Source: Bacteroidales bacterium
GTDB taxonomy: Bacteria; Bacteroidota; Bacteroidia; Bacteroidales; VadinHA17
DNA: 41,307 nucleotides
Direction of reading: 5' to 3'
NCBI GenBank assembly: GCA_027028505.1
Contig: JALVJE010000038.1
Coordinates: 1-41,307, forward strand
In this document: one piece after another, positions 1 through 7,407 of the stretch
How positions within the stretch are numbered: the first letter of the stretch is position 1
Layout: each line of letters begins with the position of its first letter
Program-made: the position numbers and the translations under genes
The notes under the pieces: model-generated
What the model was told of the DNA's origin: nothing
What the model saw: only the letters and a program-made list of their open reading frames with translations
Databases searched by the model: none

Positions 1-465
1 GTCATCCACATCGACGGTCTCATCGAACGAACGCTTTTGTATCTCGGAAGAGACCCTTATCAGCTCCCGTTGTATGTATTTCTGCGCAATGATACGGGCA
101 TGATATTCAATATGGGCCGCGGATATCACACGGCTGGTCAGCTGCGACAGATAATAAGCCCCGCCGACGAGGTCCAGTTCCTCCCGTTTCTTCAGCTCCT
201 CTTTGACCGTCAGGATATCCACAGGCCGCTGCTCACGGGCCAGTTCCTGTATGGCCGCATAGATCTTCTGGTGCACCTCAGAGTAAAAGCTCTCCGGTGT
301 CAGCAGGTCGAGCACGGCCAGGATCGCATCCTTCTCCAGCATGATAGCCCCCAGGACGGCCTCCTCCAGCTCCACCGCCTGCGGCGGCAGTTTACCCAGG
401 TCCAGACCCTCCGCCACACGCTGCATGGGGGCACTTCTTTGCTTCTGCTTTTTTTCTGCCATCAT
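1..465 (-). CDS. dnaB: Replicative DNA helicase DnaB, N-terminal part (cut by window edge)
   Basis: An open frame of 155 codons runs from an ATG pair at 465 and 462 to the edge of the window with no stop. Residues 27-43 read PPQAVELEEAVLGAIML, followed by a helical stretch containing YLSQLTSRVISAAHIEYHA, which is the N-terminal domain of DnaB. That domain forms the collar of the hexameric replicative helicase and contacts primase. The ATPase (RecA-like) domain lies outside the window. The start is supported by a TAATTTTG promoter box 18 bases upstream. The first 20 residues are a basic, low-complexity leader. It is divergent from ispE. Identification is strong; only the C-terminal two thirds are unseen. 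Confidence 0.93.
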   Translation of the reverse strand, partial: MMAEKKQKQRSAPMQRVAEGLDLGKLPPQAVELEEAVLGAIMLEKDAILAVLDLLTPESFYSEVHQKIYAAIQELAREQRPVDILTVKEELKKREELDLVGGAYYLSQLTSRVISAAHIEYHARIIAQKYIQRELIRVSSEIQKRSFDETVDVDD

Positions 466-482
466 TTGAAATATTTTCCCGT

Positions 483-490
483 CAAAATTA
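483..490 (-). promoter_or_regulatory. Promoter -7 box for dnaB
   Basis: On the minus strand this reads TAATTTTG, a full match to the Bacteroidota -7 consensus TAnnTTTG, 18 bases before the dnaB ATG. No clear TTTG is seen 19 bases further upstream. Confidence 0.55.
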
Positions 491-599
491 CGAAAACATA
501 CCCTTCCTGCCTATCCTTTTTCATCCTTTTATATAAACAAAATTTTGTTAGCCGACGGTGGAAAAATAATCCTTTTTTTGACAGATGATCCAGTCTGTC

Positions 600-690
600 C
601 CATTACCGGAATTTTTTCATTCAAAAATCAAAATTCATAAATCATAACTCAAAAATCGCCCCTCATCCTTCCTCATTCATCGATCCTTTC
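600..690. repeat. Intergenic reiterated words (ATCAAAATTCATAAATC type)
   Basis: The gap between dnaB and ispE has no gene. It contains reiterated short words such as AAAAATCAAAATTCATAAATC and TCATCCTTCCTCATTCATCG, with a spacing of about 8-9 bases, of the same style as the other intergenic repeat tracts of this window. Confidence 0.5.
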
Positions 691-692
691 CC

Positions 693-700
693 TATCTTTA
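693..700 (+). promoter_or_regulatory. Probable promoter -7 box for ispE
   Basis: TATCTTTA matches TAnnTTTG in seven of eight bases and sits 22 bases before the ispE ATG, the usual distance in this window. No -33 element is evident. Confidence 0.4.
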
Positions 701-722
701 CCCGAAAAACCACCAACCGCCC

Positions 723-1541
723 ATGATCCTTTATCCCAATGCCAAGATCAATCTGGGGCTTCATGTGCTACGACGCACTGCCAGCGGCTTCCATGATCTG
801 GAGACGGTCTTTTACCCCGTGGGATGGAGTGACATCCTGGAGGTGATGCCAGCCGGTACGGTGCGCTACCGCACCCGTCTGACGATGAGCGGGCAGTCCC
901 TCCCCGGCTCCTCTCGCCACAACCTGGTACGGCGGGCGGCCCTGCTGATGCGGGAAAGATATGGTCTCCCGCCGTTGCGGCTTCATCTGCACAAGCAGAT
1001 CCCTGCAGGCGCCGGACTGGGAGGAGGATCCTCGGATGCCTCCTTTGTCCTGAAAGCATTGAAGGATCTTTTTTCACTAAAGGCAGATGAGAAAACCCTC
1101 CGTTCCCTGGCACTCTCACTGGGCAGTGATGCTCCCTTCTTTCTCCTGAACAGGCCCGCCCTGGCCACAGGCCGCGGAGAGAAGCTCATCCCCCTTTCAC
1201 TATCGCTGGAAGGATATCATCTGCTGATCATCTATCCTGACCTTCACCTCAACACCGGCCGGATGTTCCGTCTCATTACCCCCGACGACCGGCGTCCTTC
1301 CCTGCAGGAGATCATCGCCCTCCCGCCGGAAGAGTGGCGCGGACAGCTTGTCAACGACTTTGAAGCGGTCGCAGGAAAACTCCATCCTGGCATCCCGCAG
1401 ATCATCAGGAAACTATATGACGCAGGAGCTCTCTACGCCTCCCTCTCGGGCAGCGGATCAGCTGTATACGGTATCTTCCGCAAAAAACCTCCTGAGATGA
1501 AGTGGCCGGAGAATTATAAAGTATGGAAGGATGATCGATGA
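723..1541 (+). CDS. ispE: 4-diphosphocytidyl-2-C-methyl-D-erythritol kinase
   Basis: Cytosolic GHMP-family kinase that phosphorylates the 2-hydroxyl of CDP-methylerythritol in the MEP route to isoprenoids. The 272-residue product opens with YPNAKINLGLHVL (substrate-binding lysine of the family), carries the glycine-rich ATP loop PAGAGLGGGSSDAS at residues 94-107, and has LGSDAPFFL and, near the C-terminus, SLSGSGSAVYG, both typical of IspE. Length is slightly short of the usual 280-300. It is a single gene, divergent from dnaB, with a likely promoter box at 693-700. Its last residues (VWKDDR) run directly into a reiterated GATGAATGATGAACG tract, so the repeat may have shaped the C-terminus. 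Confidence 0.95.
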   Translation: MILYPNAKINLGLHVLRRTASGFHDLETVFYPVGWSDILEVMPAGTVRYRTRLTMSGQSLPGSSRHNLVRRAALLMRERYGLPPLRLHLHKQIPAGAGLGGGSSDASFVLKALKDLFSLKADEKTLRSLALSLGSDAPFFLLNRPALATGRGEKLIPLSLSLEGYHLLIIYPDLHLNTGRMFRLITPDDRRPSLQEIIALPPEEWRGQLVNDFEAVAGKLHPGIPQIIRKLYDAGALYASLSGSGSAVYGIFRKKPPEMKWPENYKVWKDDR

Positions 1542-1783
1542 ATGATGAACGATAATCGACGAATGTCGAACACCGAATCTTGAATGTTGATTGATGATTT
1601 TTGAATTATCAGGGGAGGCTTCACGCAGAGGACGCAGAGTTTTACGCAATGAACGCAAAGAAAGGACCGTCTTTATCGGCCTGAGCCAGCACCTTGTACC
1701 ACTTTCCCTTTCGAGCTTCGCCAATCAAGCTTCAAGCTTTCTTTCCCAGCACCCAGCACCCTGCACCCTGCACCCAGATTTCC
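1542..1783. repeat. Mosaic of intergenic word repeats
   Basis: This 240-base gap between convergent genes is a patchwork of reiterated motifs: GATGAATGATGAACGATAA and GAATGTCGAACACCGAATC (1542-1590), CACGCAGAGGACGCAGAG (1622-1639) followed by ACGCAATGAACGCAAAG (1645-1661), CAAGCTTCAAGCTTT (about 1726-1740), and CCAGCACCCAGCACCCTGC (about 1747-1765). Related blocks recur at 6072-6230, 12961-13160, 21276-21530, 22915-22945 and 31130-31165. No coding potential or RNA gene is seen. Confidence 0.75.
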
Positions 1784-1785
1784 AC

Positions 1786-2133
1786 TCACTCCTTTTCCTC
1801 CTCCCTCTCCAGGAACACCACCGGCTGTCCCTTGATGACCCGCTCTCCCTCTTTTATCAGCACCTCTCCCACCATTCCGTCCAGGGGGGCCAGCAGCTGG
1901 TTCCTCATTTTCATGGCTTCCAGGATGAGAAGTTTATCCCCTTTCCTGACCTTCTGCCCTTTTTTGACATAAACTTTTACGATTGTCCCGGGAATAAATG
2001 CACTCACCACATTCTCCTGCGGTCGCTCATAGGCGGTCCTTTCCTCAAATCCTTCAGGCAGGTAGGTTTTATATTCAGTGCCATCCACGTAAAAGGACTG
2101 CTTTTCCCTTTTGTCTTTCTTTTGTTCCTTCAT
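1786..2133 (-). CDS. Biotin/lipoyl-attachment carrier subunit of an acyl-CoA carboxylase or decarboxylase
   Basis: 115-residue biotin carboxyl carrier protein. The C-terminal half is a biotinyl domain: FIPGTIVKVYVKKGQKVRKG, then LEAMKMRNQL with the biotin-accepting lysine at residue 75, and a closing GEVLIKEGERVIKGQPV hairpin. The N-terminal 40 residues are charged and resemble the short linker of Bacteroidota methylmalonyl-CoA decarboxylase gamma/carrier subunits. It starts 14 bases after the stop of the carboxyltransferase gene and is surely its partner in one operon, carrying CO2 on biotin to or from that subunit. No biotin carboxylase or membrane decarboxylase subunit is adjacent, so the direction of the reaction cannot be settled here. 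Confidence 0.9.
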   Translation of the reverse strand: MKEQKKDKREKQSFYVDGTEYKTYLPEGFEERTAYERPQENVVSAFIPGTIVKVYVKKGQKVRKGDKLLILEAMKMRNQLLAPLDGMVGEVLIKEGERVIKGQPVVFLEREEEKE

Positions 2134-2147
2134 GGCCGTCAGTTCTT

Positions 2148-3692
2148 TTAAAAAGGTGGAAGCCCATGTTTTTTCCGGGGCCCTGCAACGGATTTCTTCT
2201 CCGACACCTCGATGGCGTGCAGTAACCGTTTCCGTGTTTCGCCGGGCTCGATGACCGCATCAATGTATCCCTTGGCCGCTGCAACATAAGGATTTGCAAA
2301 TTTCGTCTTATACTCCTTCACCTTCTGTTTACGCATCTTCTCCGGGTCGGCAGCCTCTTTGATCTCTTTCCTGAAGATTATGTTGGCCGCGCCCTCCGGA
2401 CCCATGACGGCGATCTCGGCCGAGGGCCAGGCAAAGACAAAATCGGCACGCAGATGCCGTGAGCTCATGGCAATGTACCCCCCGCCGTAAGCCTTCCGGA
2501 TGATCACAGTCATTTTGGGCACGGTGGCCTCGCTATAGGCATACAACACCTTGGCGCCATGCCGGATCACACCGGCATGCTCCTGGTCGACGCCGGGGAG
2601 ATAGCCGGGAAGATCGACGAAGGTGACCAGCGGGATATTGAACGCATCACAATAGCGGATGAAAGAGGCGGCCTTGTCCGAGGAGTCCACATCCAGCACC
2701 CCGGCCATGTAAAGCGGCTGGTTGGCCACAAAACCGATGGTGCGTCCTCCCATACGACCGAAGCCGATCACCAGGTTGCGGGCCCATCCCTCCTGCACCT
2801 CAAAAAAGTCGGAATCATCCACCACAGCCCGGATCACATCCCTCACGTCGTACGGCAGCCGGGGATCTTCGGGAACAATATCCTCTATCTTATAATCCCT
2901 TTTGGGGGGCTTCCGCTCGATCATCTGGGGCTTCTCTTCATTGTTCCAGGGAATAAATGAGAGCAGCTTATGGATCTGAATGAAACACTCCTTCTCATCA
3001 TGGGCGAAGAAATGGGCATTGCCGGTGATATTGGCATGCACACGCGCTCCTCCCAGCTCCTCCATGGAGATCTCCTCTCCCAGGACTGTTTTGATCACCT
3101 CGGGACCGGTGATGAACATCTTGGAGATATTATCCACGACAAAGACGAAGTCGGTCAGGGCAGGTGAGTATACTGCCCCCCCGGCACAGGGTCCCAGGAT
3201 CACTGAGATCTGGGGGATCACCCCGGAGGCAAGTGTGTTGCGGAAAAAGATCTCTCCATAGCCGGCCAGGGAGTTGACCCCCTCCTGGATGCGGGCTCCG
3301 CCCGAGTCATTGATACCGATCAGGGGCATGCGCATCTTCAGGGCATGGTCCATGATCTTGGTGATCTTACGGCTGTGCATAAGGCCCAGGGAGCCGCCGG
3401 CCACGGTGAAGTCCTGCGCAAAGACCGCCACCGGCCGCCCGTGGATGGTACCGGTGCCTACAATGACCCCGTCGCCGTGCAGGACTTTCTTGTCCATGTC
3501 AAAATCGCGTGCTTCATGCTCGACAAAAAGGTCATACTCGTTGAAAGAGTTCTTGTCCAGCAAAGCCACGATACGCTCACGGGCCGTCAGCTTACCCATG
3601 GCCATCTGTTTCTGCACAGCTTTCTCATCACCTCCGCGCAGTACCTCCTCACGCCGTTTTTTCAGTTCCTGGATCTTTCTTTTTAATCCCAT
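2148..3692 (-). CDS. Acyl-CoA carboxylase carboxyltransferase subunit (propionyl-CoA carboxylase beta / methylmalonyl-CoA decarboxylase alpha)
   Basis: 514-residue crotonase-fold carboxyltransferase that moves carboxylate between biotin and propionyl-CoA/methylmalonyl-CoA. Two tandem ClpP/crotonase domains are visible. The N-terminal one has GGSLGLMHSRKI, INDSGGARIQEGV and GPCAGGAVYSPALTD. The C-terminal one has DLPGYLPGVDQEHAGVIRHG and AYGGGYIAMSSRHL. Length and motifs fit PccB/MmdA. The start MGLKRKIQEL is typical of the family, and a TTTG-N19-TAATCTTG promoter lies 33 bases upstream. It is transcribed with the downstream biotin carrier. In Bacteroidota this pair usually serves propionate or succinate metabolism through methylmalonyl-CoA. 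Assigning PccB rather than MmdA is not possible from this window. Confidence 0.93.
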   Translation of the reverse strand: MGLKRKIQELKKRREEVLRGGDEKAVQKQMAMGKLTARERIVALLDKNSFNEYDLFVEHEARDFDMDKKVLHGDGVIVGTGTIHGRPVAVFAQDFTVAGGSLGLMHSRKITKIMDHALKMRMPLIGINDSGGARIQEGVNSLAGYGEIFFRNTLASGVIPQISVILGPCAGGAVYSPALTDFVFVVDNISKMFITGPEVIKTVLGEEISMEELGGARVHANITGNAHFFAHDEKECFIQIHKLLSFIPWNNEEKPQMIERKPPKRDYKIEDIVPEDPRLPYDVRDVIRAVVDDSDFFEVQEGWARNLVIGFGRMGGRTIGFVANQPLYMAGVLDVDSSDKAASFIRYCDAFNIPLVTFVDLPGYLPGVDQEHAGVIRHGAKVLYAYSEATVPKMTVIIRKAYGGGYIAMSSRHLRADFVFAWPSAEIAVMGPEGAANIIFRKEIKEAADPEKMRKQKVKEYKTKFANPYVAAAKGYIDAVIEPGETRKRLLHAIEVSEKKSVAGPRKKHGLPPF

Positions 3693-3724
3693 GGTCGTTT
3701 TGATTTTTTGGTTGTATGGTAATG

Positions 3725-3755
3725 CAAGATTACAAAATCCCCTGTGATCCTCAAA
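3725..3755 (-). promoter_or_regulatory. Promoter for the carboxyltransferase-biotin carrier pair
   Basis: On the minus strand TTTG (3755-3752) is followed after 19 bases by TAATCTTG (3732-3725), which matches the -7 consensus TAnnTTTG at seven of eight positions. This suggests that the pair is transcribed separately from the upstream tgt-lptF unit, across the 130-base gap. Confidence 0.5.
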
Positions 3756-3822
3756 AACAATACTCCGAAATGTTCGGCCGTACAGATGTAGCGTATTTAT
3801 CCTGAACGGTTTACCGGAAAGT

Positions 3823-4908
3823 TTATTTGGGTGTCATGAAAAAAAGCACGGTGGCGATGACCGCAAAGATGATGTTCGGCAGCCAGGAGGCCAGCAGCGG
3901 GCTCATCGTGCCCCCGATGGCGAACTGGCTGGAGAACTGCATGAAAAAGATGTAAGCAAAAGAGAGACCTATGCCAAAACCTATCTGCATACCGATGCCT
4001 CCTTTCATCTTCCGGGAGGAAAGCGCCAGCCCCATGAGTGTCAGTATAAAAGCAGAAAAAGAAGTGGAAAAACGATCATAATAGGCGATCTCATACTCTT
4101 CGATATTCTCGGCGCCCTGCAGCCTTTGCTGGATGACAAATTCACGCAGTTCTCCCAGGTTCATGGTCTCGGTTACATTCTTGCGCTGTTCCAGGTCTGC
4201 CGGCAAAAGATAAAAAGAGGTGTCCAGCCGGTAACCCTGTTGGATGGTCTCATGAAGACTGTCGGGAAGCGTGCGTATGTAATACTGCCGGGCGGTCCAT
4301 TTTTTCTTGGCCGTATCCCATTTGACATAATCGGCCATCAGTTTGGAAAGCAACCTGCCTTTGTTATCGAAATGTTCCATCGAAAACTTGCGTCCCAGCT
4401 TGTTCATCTGCTGGTAATCCTTCATATATATATAAATGTTGGGGCGCACCTGCCGGTGGATATCAAAATTGGTAAAATATTTTGCCTTGCGGCCCACATA
4501 GACCTCTTCAAATGCCAAGCGTCGCGCATTGGCATGCGGCAGGAAATAGTTAGAGATCACGAAAGATCCGGCAGCAATGACCGCCGCCCCGAACAGATAA
4601 GGATACAACAACCGGTAAAAGCTGATGCCGTTGCTTATAATGGCTGTGATCTCCGAATTGTAGGCCATCTTGGAGGTGAAGAAGATCACACTGATGAAGA
4701 CAAAAAGCGAACTGAAAAGGATCCCGAAATAAGGAACGAAGTTAAAGTAGTAATCAAAGATGACCGCTTTCAGCGGAGCCTGGTGATCGATGAAATTGTC
4801 CAGTTTCTCGCTCAGATCGAACACCACGGCAATGCCGAGGATCAGGATCAGGGAGAAGATGAATGTCCCCAGGAACTTCTTGATAATATACCGGTCTAGG
4901 ATCCTCAT
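3823..4908 (-). CDS. LptF/LptG-family permease (lipopolysaccharide export)
   Basis: 361-residue inner-membrane protein of the YjgP/YjgQ family, the transmembrane partner of the LptB ATPase that extracts lipopolysaccharide from the inner membrane. It begins MRILDRYIIKKFLGTFIFS, the classic family N-terminus, with three membrane helices in the first 130 residues, a soluble beta-jellyroll-like periplasmic domain (about 140-260), and three further helices at the C-terminus. It starts 8 bases after the tgt stop, so the two are co-transcribed. LptF and LptG cannot be told apart by eye. In many Bacteroidota a single family member sits beside tgt, so this is a lineage-typical arrangement. Confidence 0.9.
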   Translation of the reverse strand: MRILDRYIIKKFLGTFIFSLILILGIAVVFDLSEKLDNFIDHQAPLKAVIFDYYFNFVPYFGILFSSLFVFISVIFFTSKMAYNSEITAIISNGISFYRLLYPYLFGAAVIAAGSFVISNYFLPHANARRLAFEEVYVGRKAKYFTNFDIHRQVRPNIYIYMKDYQQMNKLGRKFSMEHFDNKGRLLSKLMADYVKWDTAKKKWTARQYYIRTLPDSLHETIQQGYRLDTSFYLLPADLEQRKNVTETMNLGELREFVIQQRLQGAENIEEYEIAYYDRFSTSFSAFILTLMGLALSSRKMKGGIGMQIGFGIGLSFAYIFFMQFSSQFAIGGTMSPLLASWLPNIIFAVIATVLFFMTPK

Positions 4909-4916
4909 CAGTTTTG

Positions 4917-6047
4917 TTATAGTCTTTTCCCAAGTTTTTCGGTCATCTCCTCTTTCCAGGCAGCAAACTCCCCGGAGAGAATTTTAAGACGCGCTTCTTT
5001 TACCAACCAAAGATAGAAACTTAAATTGTGTATCGTAGCGATCTGTGCCCCCAGGATCTCCTTGGAGATGATCAGGTGACGCAGATAGGCTTTTGTATAA
5101 TAAGTGCTGTACAGGGAAGGTCCCTGCGGATCAAGGGGTGACAGATCATCCGCCCATTTCCGGTTCTTTATATTGATGATCCCCTCGTGGGTGAAGAGCA
5201 TGCCGTTGCGGCCGTTACGGGTAGGCATGACACAATCGAACATGTCCACGCCACGGGCGATGGATTCCAGGATGTTGACCGGGGTACCCACGCCCATCAG
5301 ATAACGGGGTTTTTCGCGGGGCAGCAGATCACATACCAGCTCCGTCATCCGGTACATCTCCTCCACCGGCTCACCTACCGACAGGCCGCCGATGGCATAA
5401 CCCTCAGCCGGCACCTCCCGGATGGTCCGGGCGGAAATCTCCCGCAGGTCGGGATACACACTACCCTGGACAATGGGGAAAAAGACCTGGCGATGCCCGT
5501 ATTTCGGCTCCGTGGCCAGAAAATGCTCCCATCCCCGCTCCAGCCAACGGTGGGTCAGCTCCATCGAACGGCGGGCATAGTTATAATCACACGGATAAGG
5601 AGTACACTCGTCCAGGGCCATCATGATATCGGAGCCGATCACCCGCTGGACTTCTACAACACTTTCGGGGGTGAAAAGATGCTTCGAGCCGTCGATGTGA
5701 GAGCTGAACATCGTCCCCTCTTCGGTGATCTTCCGCGTATCGGTCAGAGAAAAAACCTGGTACCCTCCGCTGTCGGTGAGGATGGGACGGTCCCATCCCA
5801 TGAAACGGTGCAGTCCTCCCGCCTTCTCCAGCACCTCCCGGCCCGGCCGCAGATACAGATGGTAAGTATTGCCCAGGATGATCTGCGCTTTCACCTCCGT
5901 TTCCAGCAGCTGCTGCGACACCCCCTTGACACTTCCCGCCGTGCCTACCGGCATAAAGATCGGCGTCTCCACCTCTCCGTGATCCGTACGCACCACCCCG
6001 GCACGTGCTTTCGTCACCTTGTCCTCACCCTCCAACAAAAAAAACAT
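4917..6047 (-). CDS. tgt: tRNA-guanine transglycosylase (queuine tRNA-ribosyltransferase)
   Basis: Exchanges guanine-34 for the queuosine precursor in tRNAs with GUN anticodons. Visible TIM-barrel motifs are ARAGVVRTDHGEVETPIFMP, LTDSGGYQVFSL, MALDECTPYP (active-site Asp), VGTPVNILESIARGVDMFDC and VMPTRNGRNG (nucleophile region). I place the start at 6047 (MFFLLEGED, 376 residues). An earlier ATG at 6089 would lie upstream of the promoter's expected start site and derive from repeat sequence. Odd point: the usual zinc ligands CxCxxC after SPLD are replaced by QGPSLYST, so the canonical structural zinc site looks absent, although the following TKAYLRHL is conserved. Confidence 0.95.
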   Translation of the reverse strand: MFFLLEGEDKVTKARAGVVRTDHGEVETPIFMPVGTAGSVKGVSQQLLETEVKAQIILGNTYHLYLRPGREVLEKAGGLHRFMGWDRPILTDSGGYQVFSLTDTRKITEEGTMFSSHIDGSKHLFTPESVVEVQRVIGSDIMMALDECTPYPCDYNYARRSMELTHRWLERGWEHFLATEPKYGHRQVFFPIVQGSVYPDLREISARTIREVPAEGYAIGGLSVGEPVEEMYRMTELVCDLLPREKPRYLMGVGTPVNILESIARGVDMFDCVMPTRNGRNGMLFTHEGIINIKNRKWADDLSPLDPQGPSLYSTYYTKAYLRHLIISKEILGAQIATIHNLSFYLWLVKEARLKILSGEFAAWKEEMTEKLGKRL

Positions 6048-6063
6048 ATCGAACACTTTGCGG

Positions 6064-6071
6064 CAAAGATA
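6064..6071 (-). promoter_or_regulatory. Promoter -7 box for tgt
   Basis: TATCTTTG on the minus strand is a perfect TAnnTTTG box 17 bases before the chosen tgt start at 6047. The region upstream is a GAACTNTGAAC repeat tract with no TTTG at the expected -33 distance. Confidence 0.6.
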
Positions 6072-6230
6072 GTAAAGTTCAGAGTTCACAGTTCATAGTT
6101 CATAGTTGGTAGTTCGTGGTTTGTGGTTCGTGCCCGCCCGGATGAACGGTTCATCCGTTCGGACGGGGTTCGTAGTTCGTAGTTGGTAGTTGGTAGTTCT
6201 TAACTTCAAGCTTCGAGCTTCAAGCTTCCA
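6072..6230. repeat. Intergenic word repeats enclosing a GC-rich hairpin
   Basis: Between divergent tgt and the glycosyltransferase. Variants of GTTCATAGTTCATAGTTGG and GTTCGTAGTTGGTAGTTGG flank the hairpin at 6133-6168 on both sides, and CTTCAAGCTTCGAGCTTCAA lies at about 6206-6227. The reiteration period is about 7-9 bases. No gene is seen. Confidence 0.75.
6133..6168. repeat. Dispersed GC-rich hairpin with the same arms as the 26-bp array units
   Basis: The element begins CCCGCCCGGA and ends TTCGGACGGGG, the same arms as the 26-bp units at 40746-40849 and 41143-41220. Its core contains a perfect seven-base inverted repeat, GGATGAA-CGG-TTCATCC. It lies alone inside a word-repeat tract, without a nearby nuclease gene. 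Confidence 0.7.
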
Positions 6231-6279
6231 TTTGTTTTCCCGGAAAATCTTTGATAAACTTGCGGCCAAACTTACGGAG

Positions 6280-7407
6280 ATGACAGAAACGGCTGTACTG
6301 ATAAAGATCCTGATGAGCTTCGCCGCAGCCATGCTGGCCGTACAGATATTTTATTACCTGTGGGTATACGGCGCTGTAGCCTTCGGCCATCTGCCACGAA
6401 AGAAGAAAAAAAGCGACGTTCCCCTCTCCGTGATCATCTGTGCCCGTAACGAGAAGGAGAACCTGAAAGAATTCCTGCCGGAGATCCTCAACCAGGATTA
6501 TCCCGATTACGAGGTGGTGGTGGTCAATGATGCTTCCGACGACGGTACAGAGGACCTGCTGAAGGCGATGGCCGGGACATATCCCCGGCTGCGTTACACC
6601 ACCATCAGCAAGGATGAGAATTTCAGTCATGCGAAAAAGCTGGCCGTTTTGGTGGGCATCAAGGCCGCAAAACATGAATGGCTGCTTTTCACCGATGCCG
6701 ACTGCAGGCCGGCGTCGCCTCACTGGATCAGCCTGATGGCACGTAACTTCACAAAAAAAACATCCATCGTGCTGGGCTATGGCAAGATCATGCCGGGAAA
6801 GGGCCTGCTGAACAATTTCGTACGTTACGAAGCCTTTTTTATCGGTCTGCAGTACCTGGGTCTTGCCCTGCGTGGCATCCCTTATATGGGCGTAGGCCGT
6901 AACCTGGCATACCGCAAGCCCCTCTTTTACGAGATCAGCCGCCAGCCTTTCTTTAATAAGGTGGTCTCGGGGGATGACGACCTGCTGGTGAACCGCTTGG
7001 GCAACAAAAGCAATACCCGTGTCGAGACCGACCCGCAGGCCCATACCCTCTCCCGTCCTCCCTCTTCCCTGAAGGAGTGGTTCCGGATGAAAAAAAGACA
7101 TATCACCACCTCGAAATATTACACGGCAGGAACCAAATGGCTGGTATCCCTCGAGATGGGATCGCGCATTCTTTTCCTGGTTGCGGTGCTCCTGCTTTTT
7201 TTTACGGGCCTGCCTCTGTGGCTCCCTGCTGCAGCTCTTTTGCTGCGATGGATCGTCATGATCATTGTCTTCGCATCTGCCGGAAAACGTTTGTCGGAAA
7301 AACAATTATTGCTATCTTCGCTGCTATATGACATGGTGATCCCATTTTTTTACGTGTCTATCTGGATATCCAATCTTTCCCGCACAGCTGAAAGAAACTG
7401 GGCATGA
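6280..7407 (+). CDS. Membrane-associated glycosyltransferase, family 2
   Basis: 375 residues from the ATG at 6280, which is preceded by ACGGAG. An in-frame ATG at 6190 lies in repeat DNA and is unlikely. An N-terminal membrane helix (about 10-33) precedes a GT-A catalytic domain with PLSVIICARNEKENL, EVVVVNDASDDGT (82-90) and the metal-binding FTDADCRPAS. About two membrane helices follow at the C-terminus (LFLVAVLLLFFTGLPLWLP and the final segment). It should transfer a nucleotide-activated sugar at the cytoplasmic face of the membrane. The substrate is unknown. Its stop overlaps the sigma-factor ATG by four bases (ATGA), so the two are translationally coupled. Confidence 0.88.
   Translation: MTETAVLIKILMSFAAAMLAVQIFYYLWVYGAVAFGHLPRKKKKSDVPLSVIICARNEKENLKEFLPEILNQDYPDYEVVVVNDASDDGTEDLLKAMAGTYPRLRYTTISKDENFSHAKKLAVLVGIKAAKHEWLLFTDADCRPASPHWISLMARNFTKKTSIVLGYGKIMPGKGLLNNFVRYEAFFIGLQYLGLALRGIPYMGVGRNLAYRKPLFYEISRQPFFNKVVSGDDDLLVNRLGNKSNTRVETDPQAHTLSRPPSSLKEWFRMKKRHITTSKYYTAGTKWLVSLEMGSRILFLVAVLLLFFTGLPLWLPAAALLLRWIVMIIVFASAGKRLSEKQLLLSSLLYDMVIPFFYVSIWISNLSRTAERNWA

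Noticed and set aside
37-588. Plus-strand open frame of 183 codons at the left edge
   Set aside because: It is antisense to the dnaB start, which has clear family motifs and a promoter box.
1591-2151. Plus-strand open frame over the word repeats and biotin carrier gene
   Set aside because: Half of it is repeat DNA and half is antisense to the biotinyl domain; the product has no recognisable fold.
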